Shown here one piece after another: positions 22,284 through 28,749 of a stretch of DNA of 34,921 nucleotides. The stretch comes from a virus, in the IMG/VR virus record IMGVR_UViG_3300037247_000115, positions 1-34,921 of that record. The stretch is one strand, 5' to 3'. The notes beneath the pieces are model-generated. The model was not told the origin of the DNA. It saw only the letters and a list, made by a program, of their open reading frames with translations, and did no database searches. The number at the start of each line of letters is the position of its first letter. Position 1 is the first letter of the stretch. A program made the translations under genes and the position numbers.

Positions 22284-22592
22284 CTAATTATTCAACAAAG
22301 CATCTGCTATTATCGCTTTTGTATCTGCTGTTAATGCATCTAAGTCTAGTTTTATAGAGATATTTGAGTTCATTATCGCTATCAACAATTTTCTGCTTTC
22401 TCTTTTCTGAATTTTGTACTCTTTGCAGAATTTATAATATGTCTTTAGAGGCATATCGTTTAATCCTTGTTCCATCATTAAAACACTTGACCTTGATTTG
22501 CCTAACCTTATCGACATAGCTAATCCACTCTCGCCTAGTGTCTTACGTTTATTTCTTAGATACTTGCCTAGTGGTGTAACAGGTTCTTTTAT
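22284..22592 (-). CDS. HTH DNA-binding protein with apparent ATA start
   Basis: Up to 102 residues. The HTH reads PLGKYLRNKRKTLGES, then LAMSIRLGKSRSSVLMMEQG, an XRE-type fold that needs the N-terminal residues lying upstream of the first ATG (22517). Reading back, the frame has no ATG, GTG or TTG; the codon at 22590-22592 is ATA, preceded by AGAGGAGG four bases before it. It overlaps the previous stop (ATAA) exactly where other genes show ATGA, so a G-to-A change probably turned ATG into ATA. Starting at 22517 would cut the HTH. The protein may regulate this phage; translation is probably low. Confidence 0.68.
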   Translation of the reverse strand: MKEPVTPLGKYLRNKRKTLGESGLAMSIRLGKSRSSVLMMEQGLNDMPLKTYYKFCKEYKIQKRESRKLLIAIMNSNISIKLDLDALTADTKAIIADALLNN

Positions 22593-22882
22593 AATTCCTC
22601 CTCTAGCATCTGTAAGATATCATTTATTGCTGATAGTTTGGTTTTTAGTTCAATGTCGAAATTATTTGCTGAACACTGTTTTGCACCATAGTAACTTCTA
22701 TTTTTAATTATCTCTTCTACTGCTTCTTTATAGTCTTTAATTAGTTGTATTTTATCTTTTACCATCTTTTCTGCTATTTTACTTGATAATATACGCATAG
22801 TACACTTCCAGTCGGATACAAAACAGTTACCATTTTCACCAACGCTATAGCAACAATCTTTATTTTCACATTTAATCATCAT
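22589..22882 (-). CDS. Cys-rich protein with coiled-coil tail
   Basis: 97 residues. Five Cys within the first 27 residues (CENKDCCYSVGENGNCF, then KC) look like a small metal knuckle. The rest is helical, with a Lys/Glu-rich coiled-coil. GAGGTG before ATG 22882, which overlaps the previous gene by 11 bases. Unassigned. Confidence 0.65.
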   Translation of the reverse strand: MMIKCENKDCCYSVGENGNCFVSDWKCTMRILSSKIAEKMVKDKIQLIKDYKEAVEEIIKNRSYYGAKQCSANNFDIELKTKLSAINDILQMLEEEL

Positions 22883-23111
22883 TCACCTCTACAATCTTAA
22901 TAGTTTTGCCAAGTATTTCGATTTCATCAATAGTAAATCCACTTTTGCTAGCATTAGTTCTGTTGCATATAGTTTTGGAACAAGTTCGTTTATTGAAGTC
23001 TAATACTATTCTTTCTTTATAACTTCTAAGTTCCCTCAAAAATATTAAACAGTCTGCATCTCCTGATATTTGATACCCTAATTTATTCCACATCTTGCTT
23101 ATTTCTTTCAT
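22872..23111 (-). CDS. Unknown 79-residue protein
   Basis: Small, basic in the middle (LRSYKERIVLDFNKRTCSKTICNRTNASKSG), with three Cys and an acidic end that includes a beta-strand pair (IDEIEILGKTIKIVEV). AGAGGTGAAAG precedes ATG 23111, overlapping the previous stop. It does not continue the truncated ASCH domain of that gene. Unassigned. Confidence 0.6.
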   Translation of the reverse strand: MKEISKMWNKLGYQISGDADCLIFLRELRSYKERIVLDFNKRTCSKTICNRTNASKSGFTIDEIEILGKTIKIVEVNDD

Positions 23112-23641
23112 CTTTCACCTCTCATTGCTATTGGTAATGTTCTGCGAAATTCAAGAACTTTATCTCCTGACTTAATCATGTCGAACCACTTCTGATGTGT
23201 TGGCATTAGGATCGCTTTTGTTGGAGCCATGTATGGTTTACATATATATTGGAATGATTGTGGTAATCTTTTGATTATTTTAGTATCACAACCTTCTTCA
23301 TCTCCATAGCCTACGATATAATCGTTGCAACCATGAGCATGAGCATTTAATCTTTCATAATCATTAGCTAATTCATAGTCCTCTTCTCTGAAATCTTTAA
23401 TCTCTATTGCATACTTAGGCACTTCCCCATCATATCCCTGTCTTTGTAATCCAGCATAATCTTCATCATCTATAAACAAGTCATGTGATATGTCTTTAGT
23501 TTTGCTGAATCTAATATGTTCTAATACTCTTTTGTAATCGTTCCCATAATACAAAATCTCATAGATATTCCCTACTTCATAACTTCCTCTAACCATTCCT
23601 CCTGTACCTGTAATTCCTAAATATATTCTCGTACCTTTCAC
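23108..23641 (-). CDS. Protein ending in a truncated ASCH-like domain
   Basis: 177 residues, GTG start at 23641 (GAGGTG upstream; GTGA overlap with the previous stop). The first 130 residues form an unknown acidic domain with beta-strands (GTRIYLGITGTGGMVRGSYEVG) and a D/E-rich middle. Residues about 144-171 (AILMPTHQKWFDMIKSGDKVLEFRR) match the beginning of an ASCH domain, known for RNA-binding and base-modification roles, but the protein stops six residues later, without the rest of the domain (usually some 80-100 more residues). Confidence 0.68.
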   Translation of the reverse strand: MKGTRIYLGITGTGGMVRGSYEVGNIYEILYYGNDYKRVLEHIRFSKTKDISHDLFIDDEDYAGLQRQGYDGEVPKYAIEIKDFREEDYELANDYERLNAHAHGCNDYIVGYGDEEGCDTKIIKRLPQSFQYICKPYMAPTKAILMPTHQKWFDMIKSGDKVLEFRRTLPIAMRGER

Positions 23642-23841
23642 TTTTCCACCTCGTATTCTTGTATTTTTATTTTTAATTTTTGTGCCTTTATTAAAAGTTC
23701 AGTTACTTGGTTTGTAACTCCCAATGCTTTATTTGGGTCAGTAAACATAGCCTGTATTTTGTGTAAACTTTCTGCTTTATCCAGTATTTTTTCACGTTTC
23801 TTTTTTAAATTGTTTAATGTTAATATTTTAAATATCCTCAT
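23638..23841 (-). CDS. Small basic helical protein
   Basis: 67 residues, Lys-rich N-terminus (LNNLKKKREKILDKAE) and helical coiled-coil after. I choose ATG 23841, with AAAGGAAAG before it, over an ATG 51 bases earlier that lies inside the previous gene. Possible nucleic-acid binding. Unassigned. Confidence 0.58.
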   Translation of the reverse strand: MRIFKILTLNNLKKKREKILDKAESLHKIQAMFTDPNKALGVTNQVTELLIKAQKLKIKIQEYEVEK

Positions 23842-23854
23842 CTTTCTTTCCTTT

Positions 23855-24313
23855 CTAATAACGCCATTTATACAAATACACCATATAATCACATCTCTTG
23901 ATAAAAGTTAGTGTATGAATATTTGTATTGCCTATGTCGTTGAATGTTGCATCTAGGTAATAAAACCTTTTTTGTATTCTGACAGCGTTCCATGTGTGCG
24001 TTTCTCCATCTACTATACCAAAACATATGTTATTAGTTATGCCTAAGTGATCAAAGAATAGCCTAGCCGTCTCTGTATAGCCCATACACATAGACTTATT
24101 TAATAAGACAGCTGATATCATATCGTTATACGCTCCTGTGTAATCGTATTCTGTGTTCCTGGCTATGAAATCATTAACTGCTTCAACTTGGGCTTGTTCA
24201 GATAGATGCTCATATAATTTAGCTTCGTTATAAACTATGGCATCTGCTTTTGGCTCACTTGCATGTGCTGTTGTTGGCAATAATATTAATAATACGATTA
24301 TAAGTGTTTTCAT
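23855..24313 (-). CDS. Secreted transglutaminase-like cysteine protein
   Basis: 152 residues. N-terminal signal peptide: MK, then a hydrophobic core (3-13), and a cleavage site after Ala18 (A-H-A). The mature part holds the transglutaminase-like triad: Cys76 (KSMCMGYT), His106 (ETHTWNAV) and Asp121 (YYLDATF), in the right order and spacing. This superfamily contains cysteine peptidases and amide-forming or amide-breaking enzymes acting on proteins or cell wall. ATG 24313 has AAAGG seven bases upstream; the earlier ATG at 24361 would bury the signal peptide. Being early and secreted, it may alter the host surface, for instance to block other phages or help spread. No membrane anchor or second domain is visible. 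Confidence 0.78.
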   Translation of the reverse strand: MKTLIIVLLILLPTTAHASEPKADAIVYNEAKLYEHLSEQAQVEAVNDFIARNTEYDYTGAYNDMISAVLLNKSMCMGYTETARLFFDHLGITNNICFGIVDGETHTWNAVRIQKRFYYLDATFNDIGNTNIHTLTFIKRCDYMVYLYKWRY

Positions 24314-24651
24314 TATATTTCCTTTCCTACATATTTTAATAATTCCCATAGTGCATCGCATAGTTCCTTTTCTTCATGTTCGACTCCATCTTTAAAGCCT
24401 TTTCCAAGTTTCACCATAGATTTTTCTAAACCTGTGTAAACAGTAACTCCCCAATCTATGTTCAATATCTCTATCATCTTCCCTATGTTAATCTCACTTA
24501 ACAATTTATTTAGCCCTATATATTTGCTATTTTTAATATCTAGTATTCTTTTTGATGCCTTTATTCCATTAGGTCTTATTAACTTATATAACTTCATAAA
24601 TGTTTTATCATCAAGTTCTCTTAATTGTTCTAATTTTATATGTTGTTTCAT
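24313..24651 (-). CDS. Unknown 112-residue protein
   Basis: Helical and basic, with two segments of interest: ASKRILDIKNSKYIGLNKLL and EEKELCDALWELLKYVGKE. It ends exactly at the start of the transglutaminase-like gene (one base overlap), so the two are co-translated; it could be a cytoplasmic partner. GAAGAGG precedes ATG 24651. Unassigned. Confidence 0.63.
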   Translation of the reverse strand: MKQHIKLEQLRELDDKTFMKLYKLIRPNGIKASKRILDIKNSKYIGLNKLLSEINIGKMIEILNIDWGVTVYTGLEKSMVKLGKGFKDGVEHEEKELCDALWELLKYVGKEI

Positions 24652-24669
24652 GTTATCCTCTTCTTTCCT

Positions 24670-24861
24670 TTACTTTCCCTCAATATAATCTAGGAACTCA
24701 ATATATTCTGTGAGTTCTTTGTCGCTTAGCACTTTGAAGTCTATGGGTTCTAAGCCAGTACCCGATTCAACCTCTCTAATAAATTGCCTATATGTTTGTT
24801 TATTAGTAGCGGTTGGCTCTATGTCGCATATTCTTTTATCAATGTTTTCTATTTTGTACAT
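24670..24861 (-). CDS. Unknown small acidic protein
   Basis: 63 residues, helical, ending EYIEFLDYIEGK. Start ATG 24861 with AGGAGAGG about ten bases upstream. No motif. Located in the replication region just after the helicase-loader-like gene. Confidence 0.6.
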   Translation of the reverse strand: MYKIENIDKRICDIEPTATNKQTYRQFIREVESGTGLEPIDFKVLSDKELTEYIEFLDYIEGK

Positions 24862-24865
24862 TAAG

Positions 24866-25402
24866 TTATACCTCTCCTACTTTCACTTGTACTAATCTCC
24901 TACTTGCTACTACGTCTTTTACATTTTCATATTGCATAGAGTTTGATGTTATTAAATCTGCTGGGTCTATATATTTACTTAGCGGTTCCATATGATATGG
25001 TGATGGTCTTGATTTTTTAATTTTACGTCCATCATAGCGTTCTTCATTTCCTTTTTCACATTGATCACAATATAAAGTGTACTCGTTGTAATAAACCGCA
25101 GTTCTAATATAAATCTTCTTATCATATGTTATTAATCCGAAATCCATACAACACCAACATTCCACATTAGTTGAAACTTCTTCTTCAAATGGTTTTTTAA
25201 ATATATTGTATTCTTTTTTTATTTCAGCCATTGAAGGTAAGAATTTAGAAGTCATTTGCAGTCTAGCAATTGTTGAGGTAGTAATATCATAATCTAATTC
25301 CATTAAGAAATTGCCGTATACATCACGCATTTCTTGATTTACAGTTCTAGCCCATGAACCAGTTATTTTATCTAATAATACTCTTGCTTGTTTCTTATCC
25401 AT
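24866..25402 (-). CDS. Helicase-loader-like replication protein
   Basis: 178 residues. The N-terminus (about 8-65: LDKITGSWARTVNQEMRDVYGNFLMELDYD, then TTSTIARLQMTSKFLPSMAEI) follows the pattern of SPP1 G39P-type helicase loaders: a W-x-x-x-V helix, a Y-x-x-x-L-x-D/E-Y helix, then K-F-x-P-S. A Cys-rich part (CWCCMDFG at about 82-89; YCDQCEKG at about 110-117) adds a zinc ribbon. It starts on the stop of the replisome organizer (TAATG), the common pairing of initiator and loader. It would load the host DnaC-type helicase. Confidence 0.72.
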   Translation of the reverse strand: MDKKQARVLLDKITGSWARTVNQEMRDVYGNFLMELDYDITTSTIARLQMTSKFLPSMAEIKKEYNIFKKPFEEEVSTNVECWCCMDFGLITYDKKIYIRTAVYYNEYTLYCDQCEKGNEERYDGRKIKKSRPSPYHMEPLSKYIDPADLITSNSMQYENVKDVVASRRLVQVKVGEV

Positions 25403-26178
25403 TAAAAATGCTCACTTTCTATTTCTTCAATTTCAGAAAAATTGCCGTTTGTGTAATCAATATATCCATTGTTAAAGAAGGTACTTCCATTCTGTATATA
25501 CTTGTTATCATTAGCTTTCTCTGCTGTGTATCGTGTTATACAAGTTTTAAATTCATCACCTAGTTTATAAAGTTTAGTCTTAGTTGTTGCGCTCACAGAC
25601 CCTTTACCACGTTTGACTGGGTACATAGCCCAACATTCTTCAAAGAAATTATTTACTTTCTTTTTCATTTCTATTTCATTTGGTTTACTTTCTCTTTCTG
25701 TTTCCTTTCCTTTTACTTTACTTTGTGTACCAATGTCATCATTTAAGGGTAAAATGTCTACATTAATGTTTTCCGAGTTGTATTGTTCTTTAACATTTAT
25801 GAGTAAAAACTCTTCAATAAAACTAACTTCTTTTCTTCTTTCTGTAGCCGAACAATAGTTGAATTGTATGCGTTTAGAAGTTAAAATATCGTACTTTTCG
25901 TATAGTTTCTTATCAAACAGTTCTTTATTAATGCAATCATTTAAGATTAAAATGTATACATTTAAGGCTAAATTGTTATCATCACAGAACAGAATATTGT
26001 AATCTTCGTCTAAATGTATGTAGTAACCTTTTGACCTATATATGTCCTCTAGCAATCTTAGATACACAGCATATCCAATTAATCCATGTTTGGCTTTGAT
26101 GATTTTAACTTTAGTATCTTGCAACATATCTACATCATGGCTGAAATATTGGATTCCAACTTTACCTTTTCTAGCCAT
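25402..26178 (-). CDS. Replisome organizer (DUF4373 N-terminus)
   Basis: 258 residues. The first 130 residues (YFSHDVDMLQDTKVKIIKAKHGLIGYAVYLRLLEDIYRSKGYY as positions about 11-53) are the DUF4373 winged-helix module of phage replication initiators, where H-D-x-D-m-l-x-D-x-K opens the domain. The acidic/polar linker follows (about 140-175). The last part (FEECWAMYPVKRGKGSVSATTK, about 178-199) matches the C-terminal DnaD-like or G-K-rich DNA-binding end of such proteins. In related phages the origin lies within this gene; here two in-frame 27-base repeats with palindromes (25738-25764, 25936-25962) are candidates. Confidence 0.83.
   Translation of the reverse strand: MARKGKVGIQYFSHDVDMLQDTKVKIIKAKHGLIGYAVYLRLLEDIYRSKGYYIHLDEDYNILFCDDNNLALNVYILILNDCINKELFDKKLYEKYDILTSKRIQFNYCSATERRKEVSFIEEFLLINVKEQYNSENINVDILPLNDDIGTQSKVKGKETERESKPNEIEMKKKVNNFFEECWAMYPVKRGKGSVSATTKTKLYKLGDEFKTCITRYTAEKANDNKYIQNGSTFFNNGYIDYTNGNFSEIEEIESEHF
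25738..25962. repeat. 27-base direct repeats in the initiator gene, possible origin boxes
   Basis: Plus strand ATCATTTAAG, two variable bases, TAAAATGT, one variable base, TACATT occurs at 25738-25764 and 25936-25962 (24 of 27 identical). Each copy contains a palindrome-like AATGT-N-TACATT core. They are 198 bases apart, so the same reading frame is kept (peptide NV-x-IL-x-LND). Confidence 0.5.
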
Positions 26179-26179
26179 G

Positions 26180-26572
26180 TTACTTCTCCTTTAATAAATC
26201 GTTTAATAGCGGTTTGTAGTTGAAATATGCACCATGCTTTTTAATTATAAATTTCTCAATAGCCTTAGCAATTCTATTTCTAACTATGTTAATTTTTTTA
26301 TTGTCTGTGTGAATATATGCGTGTATTTCTTTACCCCTAAAATCCCATTCATATACGCCGACTTTATTGTGTGAAATATCTCGCTTCCAATATGCGCTGT
26401 CTCCAAAATATCTTACTGACTCAAAGTTATAATTATCCAACACATAAAAATCTTTATTTATAGCAATTATTTTATGTTCAGATACTGCATCTTTCTTAAC
26501 AGATTGTTTTTCAAAATCAATAGTTATTGAATGATAATATATTATATCTCCTACTTTTAATATTTTATCCAT
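26180..26572 (-). CDS. Unknown beta-rich protein
   Basis: 130 residues. The first half is beta-rich (KILKVGDIIYYHSITIDFE; EHKIIAINKDFYVLDNY) and resembles a small SH3-like barrel; the C-terminus is basic and helical (NRIAKAIEKFIIKKHG). It lies between the small MerR-type gene and the replisome organizer. Function unknown; basic tail suggests nucleic-acid contact. Confidence 0.62.
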   Translation of the reverse strand: MDKILKVGDIIYYHSITIDFEKQSVKKDAVSEHKIIAINKDFYVLDNYNFESVRYFGDSAYWKRDISHNKVGVYEWDFRGKEIHAYIHTDNKKINIVRNRIAKAIEKFIIKKHGAYFNYKPLLNDLLKEK

Positions 26573-26573
26573 C

Positions 26574-26750
26574 TTACCTCTCCTTTAATTGTAGAAAATC
26601 CTCTACATCTTTTTCATCTAAGACTCTACGCTCTTTCTTGCCAATAACTCTTTCTGTGGTGTAAGGCAACCCTTTTTCTATCCATTTTTGAACAGCCATA
26701 TAAGTAACTTCATACCTGTCTGCTGTTTCTTGAACTGTGTATTTTGCCAT
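26574..26750 (-). CDS. Small MerR/excisionase-type HTH protein
   Basis: 58 residues (too short for usual gene calls). Sequence reads YTVQETADRYEVTYMAVQKW (4-23), then GLPYT and the wing GKKERRVLDEKDVEDF. This is the HTH_17/excisionase fold: a TVxExAxxxxVxxxxVxxW helix-turn-helix and a short wing with basic residues. GGAGG lies six bases before ATG 26750, and the next gene starts two bases after its stop. It may regulate early or lysogeny genes or act as a replication-region accessory factor; its target cannot be told. Confidence 0.76.
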   Translation of the reverse strand: MAKYTVQETADRYEVTYMAVQKWIEKGLPYTTERVIGKKERRVLDEKDVEDFLQLKER

Positions 26751-26760
26751 TTGATACCTC

Positions 26761-27117
26761 CTAATCCATTTCTATTTTAAGCTTTTCACACGCCATTTTT
26801 ATTATTTCATAATTTTCTAAGTTAGATATTCTTTCTAGTTCAACATCATTGTTTTCGTTCGGCATGAATTCACATGTTATTAATTCATGTATGTTATACA
26901 TAAAATCATCACTACCTACACCTTCTTCACAACCATCGAACATATCTAATTCATTAGCAATTTCTCTACAATGGAAATGGTTTTTCCAAGAAGCTATTTT
27001 ACCATCATATTTTATAGTATCGTTTTCGTACTTTTTTCCTTTTTCAATTTTGCAAAGACACCAATCACATGTATGTTCTTTTTTTGCCACTGGTGCTGTT
27101 TGTTTTAATACTTCCAT
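26761..27117 (-). CDS. Cys/His zinc-finger protein
   Basis: 118 residues. N-terminus has HTCDWC (Cys17, Cys20), then KIEKGKKYEND, and later WKNHFHCREI, giving a CxxC...HxHC treble-clef-like site at residues 17-51. An acidic middle follows, then a Lys-rich helical end. First gene after the promoter at 27140-27168; ribosome site AGGAGG. Function unknown; a zinc-bound DNA-binding or protein-contact role is plausible. Confidence 0.7.
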   Translation of the reverse strand: MEVLKQTAPVAKKEHTCDWCLCKIEKGKKYENDTIKYDGKIASWKNHFHCREIANELDMFDGCEEGVGSDDFMYNIHELITCEFMPNENNDVELERISNLENYEIIKMACEKLKIEMD

Positions 27118-27139
27118 AATGTTTCCTCCTATATCTTAT

Positions 27140-27168
27140 ATTATAGTTTATTTTAGTTTATAAGTCAA
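27140..27168 (-). promoter_or_regulatory. Early promoter for the replication genes
   Basis: Minus strand: -35 TTGACT (27163-27168), 17-base spacer, perfect -10 TATAAT (27140-27145). On the plus strand TAGTTTAT occurs at 27144-27151 and 27154-27161, a 10-base period covering spacer and -10, so a regulator could bind one face of the helix. It reads into the gene at 26761-27117. Confidence 0.8.
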
Positions 27169-27200
27169 GATAATTTAAAAAATATTACCTTTCCCTCCAA

Positions 27201-27377
27201 TTAATTCTTGCATTCACTTTCTATCTTGTCTATTATTTTTTGGTCAAACTCCCAATAGTTATTGTTTATACATTCACAGCAATATAATTTATCTCTATCG
27301 TTGTTACAATTACTACACCCGACTTGTAAATACCTTAGTTCTTCTTTTAACATTTTATATGCTTTTTTATATTTCAT
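27201..27377 (-). CDS. Small Cys-rich protein
   Basis: 58 residues. A helical Lys/Glu start is followed by CSNCNNDRDKLYCCEC (about 21-36) with two knuckles, forming a compact zinc site. Start ATG 27377 (GGAGG five bases before) rather than a TTG 12 bases upstream; it overlaps the previous stop (ATGA). Unassigned. Confidence 0.66.
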   Translation of the reverse strand: MKYKKAYKMLKEELRYLQVGCSNCNNDRDKLYCCECINNNYWEFDQKIIDKIESECKN

Positions 27378-27553
27378 CTCTTCCTCCAATACTTACACGC
27401 TCCACTACCTTTTGGGTCAAATCTTCTTGTTGCGATTAAACACGATCCTCTATGTATGTGCTTGCATTTCTCACATTCTCTCTTGAGCAGTTTGTTTAGT
27501 ATTATATTCAGCCATAATTTAACTGGGTATAATGCTCTTCTGATTAGTTTCAT
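27374..27553 (-). CDS. Small Cys/His-rich basic protein
   Basis: 59 residues (short gene). Basic, with a hydrophobic N-terminal helix (LYPVKLWLNIILNKLL, 8-23) and then CEKCKHIHRGSC and GACKYW: four to five Cys and two His for a zinc site. ATG 27553 follows AAGGAGG. Stop overlaps the next start. Resembles small phage zinc proteins, function unknown. Confidence 0.66.
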   Translation of the reverse strand: MKLIRRALYPVKLWLNIILNKLLKRECEKCKHIHRGSCLIATRRFDPKGSGACKYWRKR

Positions 27554-27562
27554 AATTCCTCC

Positions 27563-28141
27563 TTATTTATTAGCTTCGTAAAACGCTTTTGCAAAGCCTT
27601 GTGGTGTCATGCTTCGCCTTATTTTCCTAGTGTATATCCCGTAGTATTCAGGTACTATATCTTTGCTTTTTAATAACGAAAACTTGATGATACCTTTTGG
27701 CTTTATCTCTACTGACTTAATAGGCTTATTAAAGTTGCCCCATAACGCTGTTGTCTTTTGGTAATCATCTCCAAATTCCCACGGTTCAAACTTATACACT
27801 GGCTCGTATAACCACCTTTTTAAGAAGCCACTAGAGGGATTTTCTAATACCCAGAATTCAGGGTTGCACGTTAGTATAATTCTCATACATGCTGAAACTG
27901 TTTCTAATCCTTTTACAAAGTCATGCGTATAGTTGCCTTTGCCGTGAAAAAACTTTGCTTTTGAAAACTCTGTGCATGGTGGAGCTGCTAAAACTCCGTA
28001 TACGTTCTTTGGTGGTATATATGTTCTCACATCTATTTCAGGTAGAGTAACCAATCTAACATCATACCCAGCATCTTTGTATGGCTTACTCCACGAAGCA
28101 GTACCTCCACACAAATCCAGTATCACTTTATCTTTGTTCAT
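27563..28141 (-). CDS. Short cytosine-C5 DNA methyltransferase
   Basis: 192 residues. Motif I ILDLCGGTASWSKPYKDAGY (7-26) binds S-adenosylmethionine; motif IV has the catalytic Cys in LAAPPCTEFS (51-60, Cys56); motif VI is the ENP triad (100-102). The later part (LWGNFNKP, then a K/R-rich end with RSMTPQGFAKAF) matches motifs IX-X. It is half the usual length (300-400) and lacks a clear target-recognition domain, as in a phage subfamily of solo enzymes. No restriction partner is encoded nearby. It may protect phage DNA from host restriction. Confidence 0.8.
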   Translation of the reverse strand: MNKDKVILDLCGGTASWSKPYKDAGYDVRLVTLPEIDVRTYIPPKNVYGVLAAPPCTEFSKAKFFHGKGNYTHDFVKGLETVSACMRIILTCNPEFWVLENPSSGFLKRWLYEPVYKFEPWEFGDDYQKTTALWGNFNKPIKSVEIKPKGIIKFSLLKSKDIVPEYYGIYTRKIRRSMTPQGFAKAFYEANK

Positions 28142-28442
28142 AGCCTTCCCTCTCCTTAGCCAAATTAATAGCTGTTATATTCCCAGCTGCTTCCATTTCT
28201 GCTTCATCTCTGCTTCTTTTGCCGAACTCATTCGTTGTGTGCATTATCTCCCCGGGGTTGTCAGTTAGCCAATAGCCTTTGCCACTAGAGTAGCTAGCTA
28301 TGGGTTCATTTTCTAATCGCAAAGCCTTTAGAGCGTATCTCACAGACCGCTCGTTGCTTTGTATGTCCTTAACTATTTGGAATCTAGTCTTAGGCTTGTT
28401 TAGTTCTAGTTGGTTTAATACGCTTGCTTGGTATTCATTCAT
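28128..28442 (-). CDS. Winged-helix DNA-binding protein
   Basis: 104 residues. The N-terminus (VLNQLELNKPKTRFQIVKDI, then NERSVRYALKALR, and GKGYWLTD) reads as a winged helix-turn-helix: helix, helix, recognition helix with S-V-R-Y-A-L, and a wing ending Y-W-L-T. An acidic/helical tail follows. Overlaps the methyltransferase start by 14 bases. Likely a transcription factor of this phage or a replication accessory. AAGGAG before ATG 28442. Confidence 0.72.
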   Translation of the reverse strand: MNEYQASVLNQLELNKPKTRFQIVKDIQSNERSVRYALKALRLENEPIASYSSGKGYWLTDNPGEIMHTTNEFGKRSRDEAEMEAAGNITAINLAKEREGYEQR

Positions 28443-28459
28443 TTTTCAACTCCTTTAAA

Positions 28460-28705
28460 TTATAATTCCCAAAAAAATCTGAACACTCTTCTGAATAATC
28501 CAAACATTTCTTGAAACTCCATTTCATCTCTCGTTAATATTCTTTGTTTACAATCTGGACATCTTTTCATAGTGCCATATTCCCAATCATCAAGAGGGTA
28601 TTCACATTTTGGACACAACGTTTCACTTTCGTCTCCACACGAATCCCAAGATTGATAGGCTGGTGTAAAGTAAGTCACTTGTGATTTTTTAAAATAATTG
28701 CTCAT
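28460..28705 (-). CDS. Zinc-ribbon protein
   Basis: 81 residues with CPKC (31-34) and CPDC (49-52) knuckles 14 residues apart, a rubredoxin-like zinc ribbon (LCPKCEYPL, RCPDCKQRI), and a hydrophobic helical end (FGLFRRVFRFFWEL). ATG 28705 follows GGGGAGAAGAGG. Function unknown. Confidence 0.7.
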   Translation of the reverse strand: MSNYFKKSQVTYFTPAYQSWDSCGDESETLCPKCEYPLDDWEYGTMKRCPDCKQRILTRDEMEFQEMFGLFRRVFRFFWEL

Positions 28706-28718
28706 AATAACCTCTTCT

Positions 28719-28740
28719 CCCCGTATACTCGCTAGGTCAT
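28719..28740 (-). repeat. Dispersed motif, copy 2
   Basis: Minus strand TGACCTAGCG, two bases (AG), then TATACGGGGA: the same blocks as at 497-519. It lies in the 44-base space between ssb and the zinc-ribbon gene, just before its ribosome site. Confidence 0.5.
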
Positions 28741-28749
28741 GTGTTTAAA

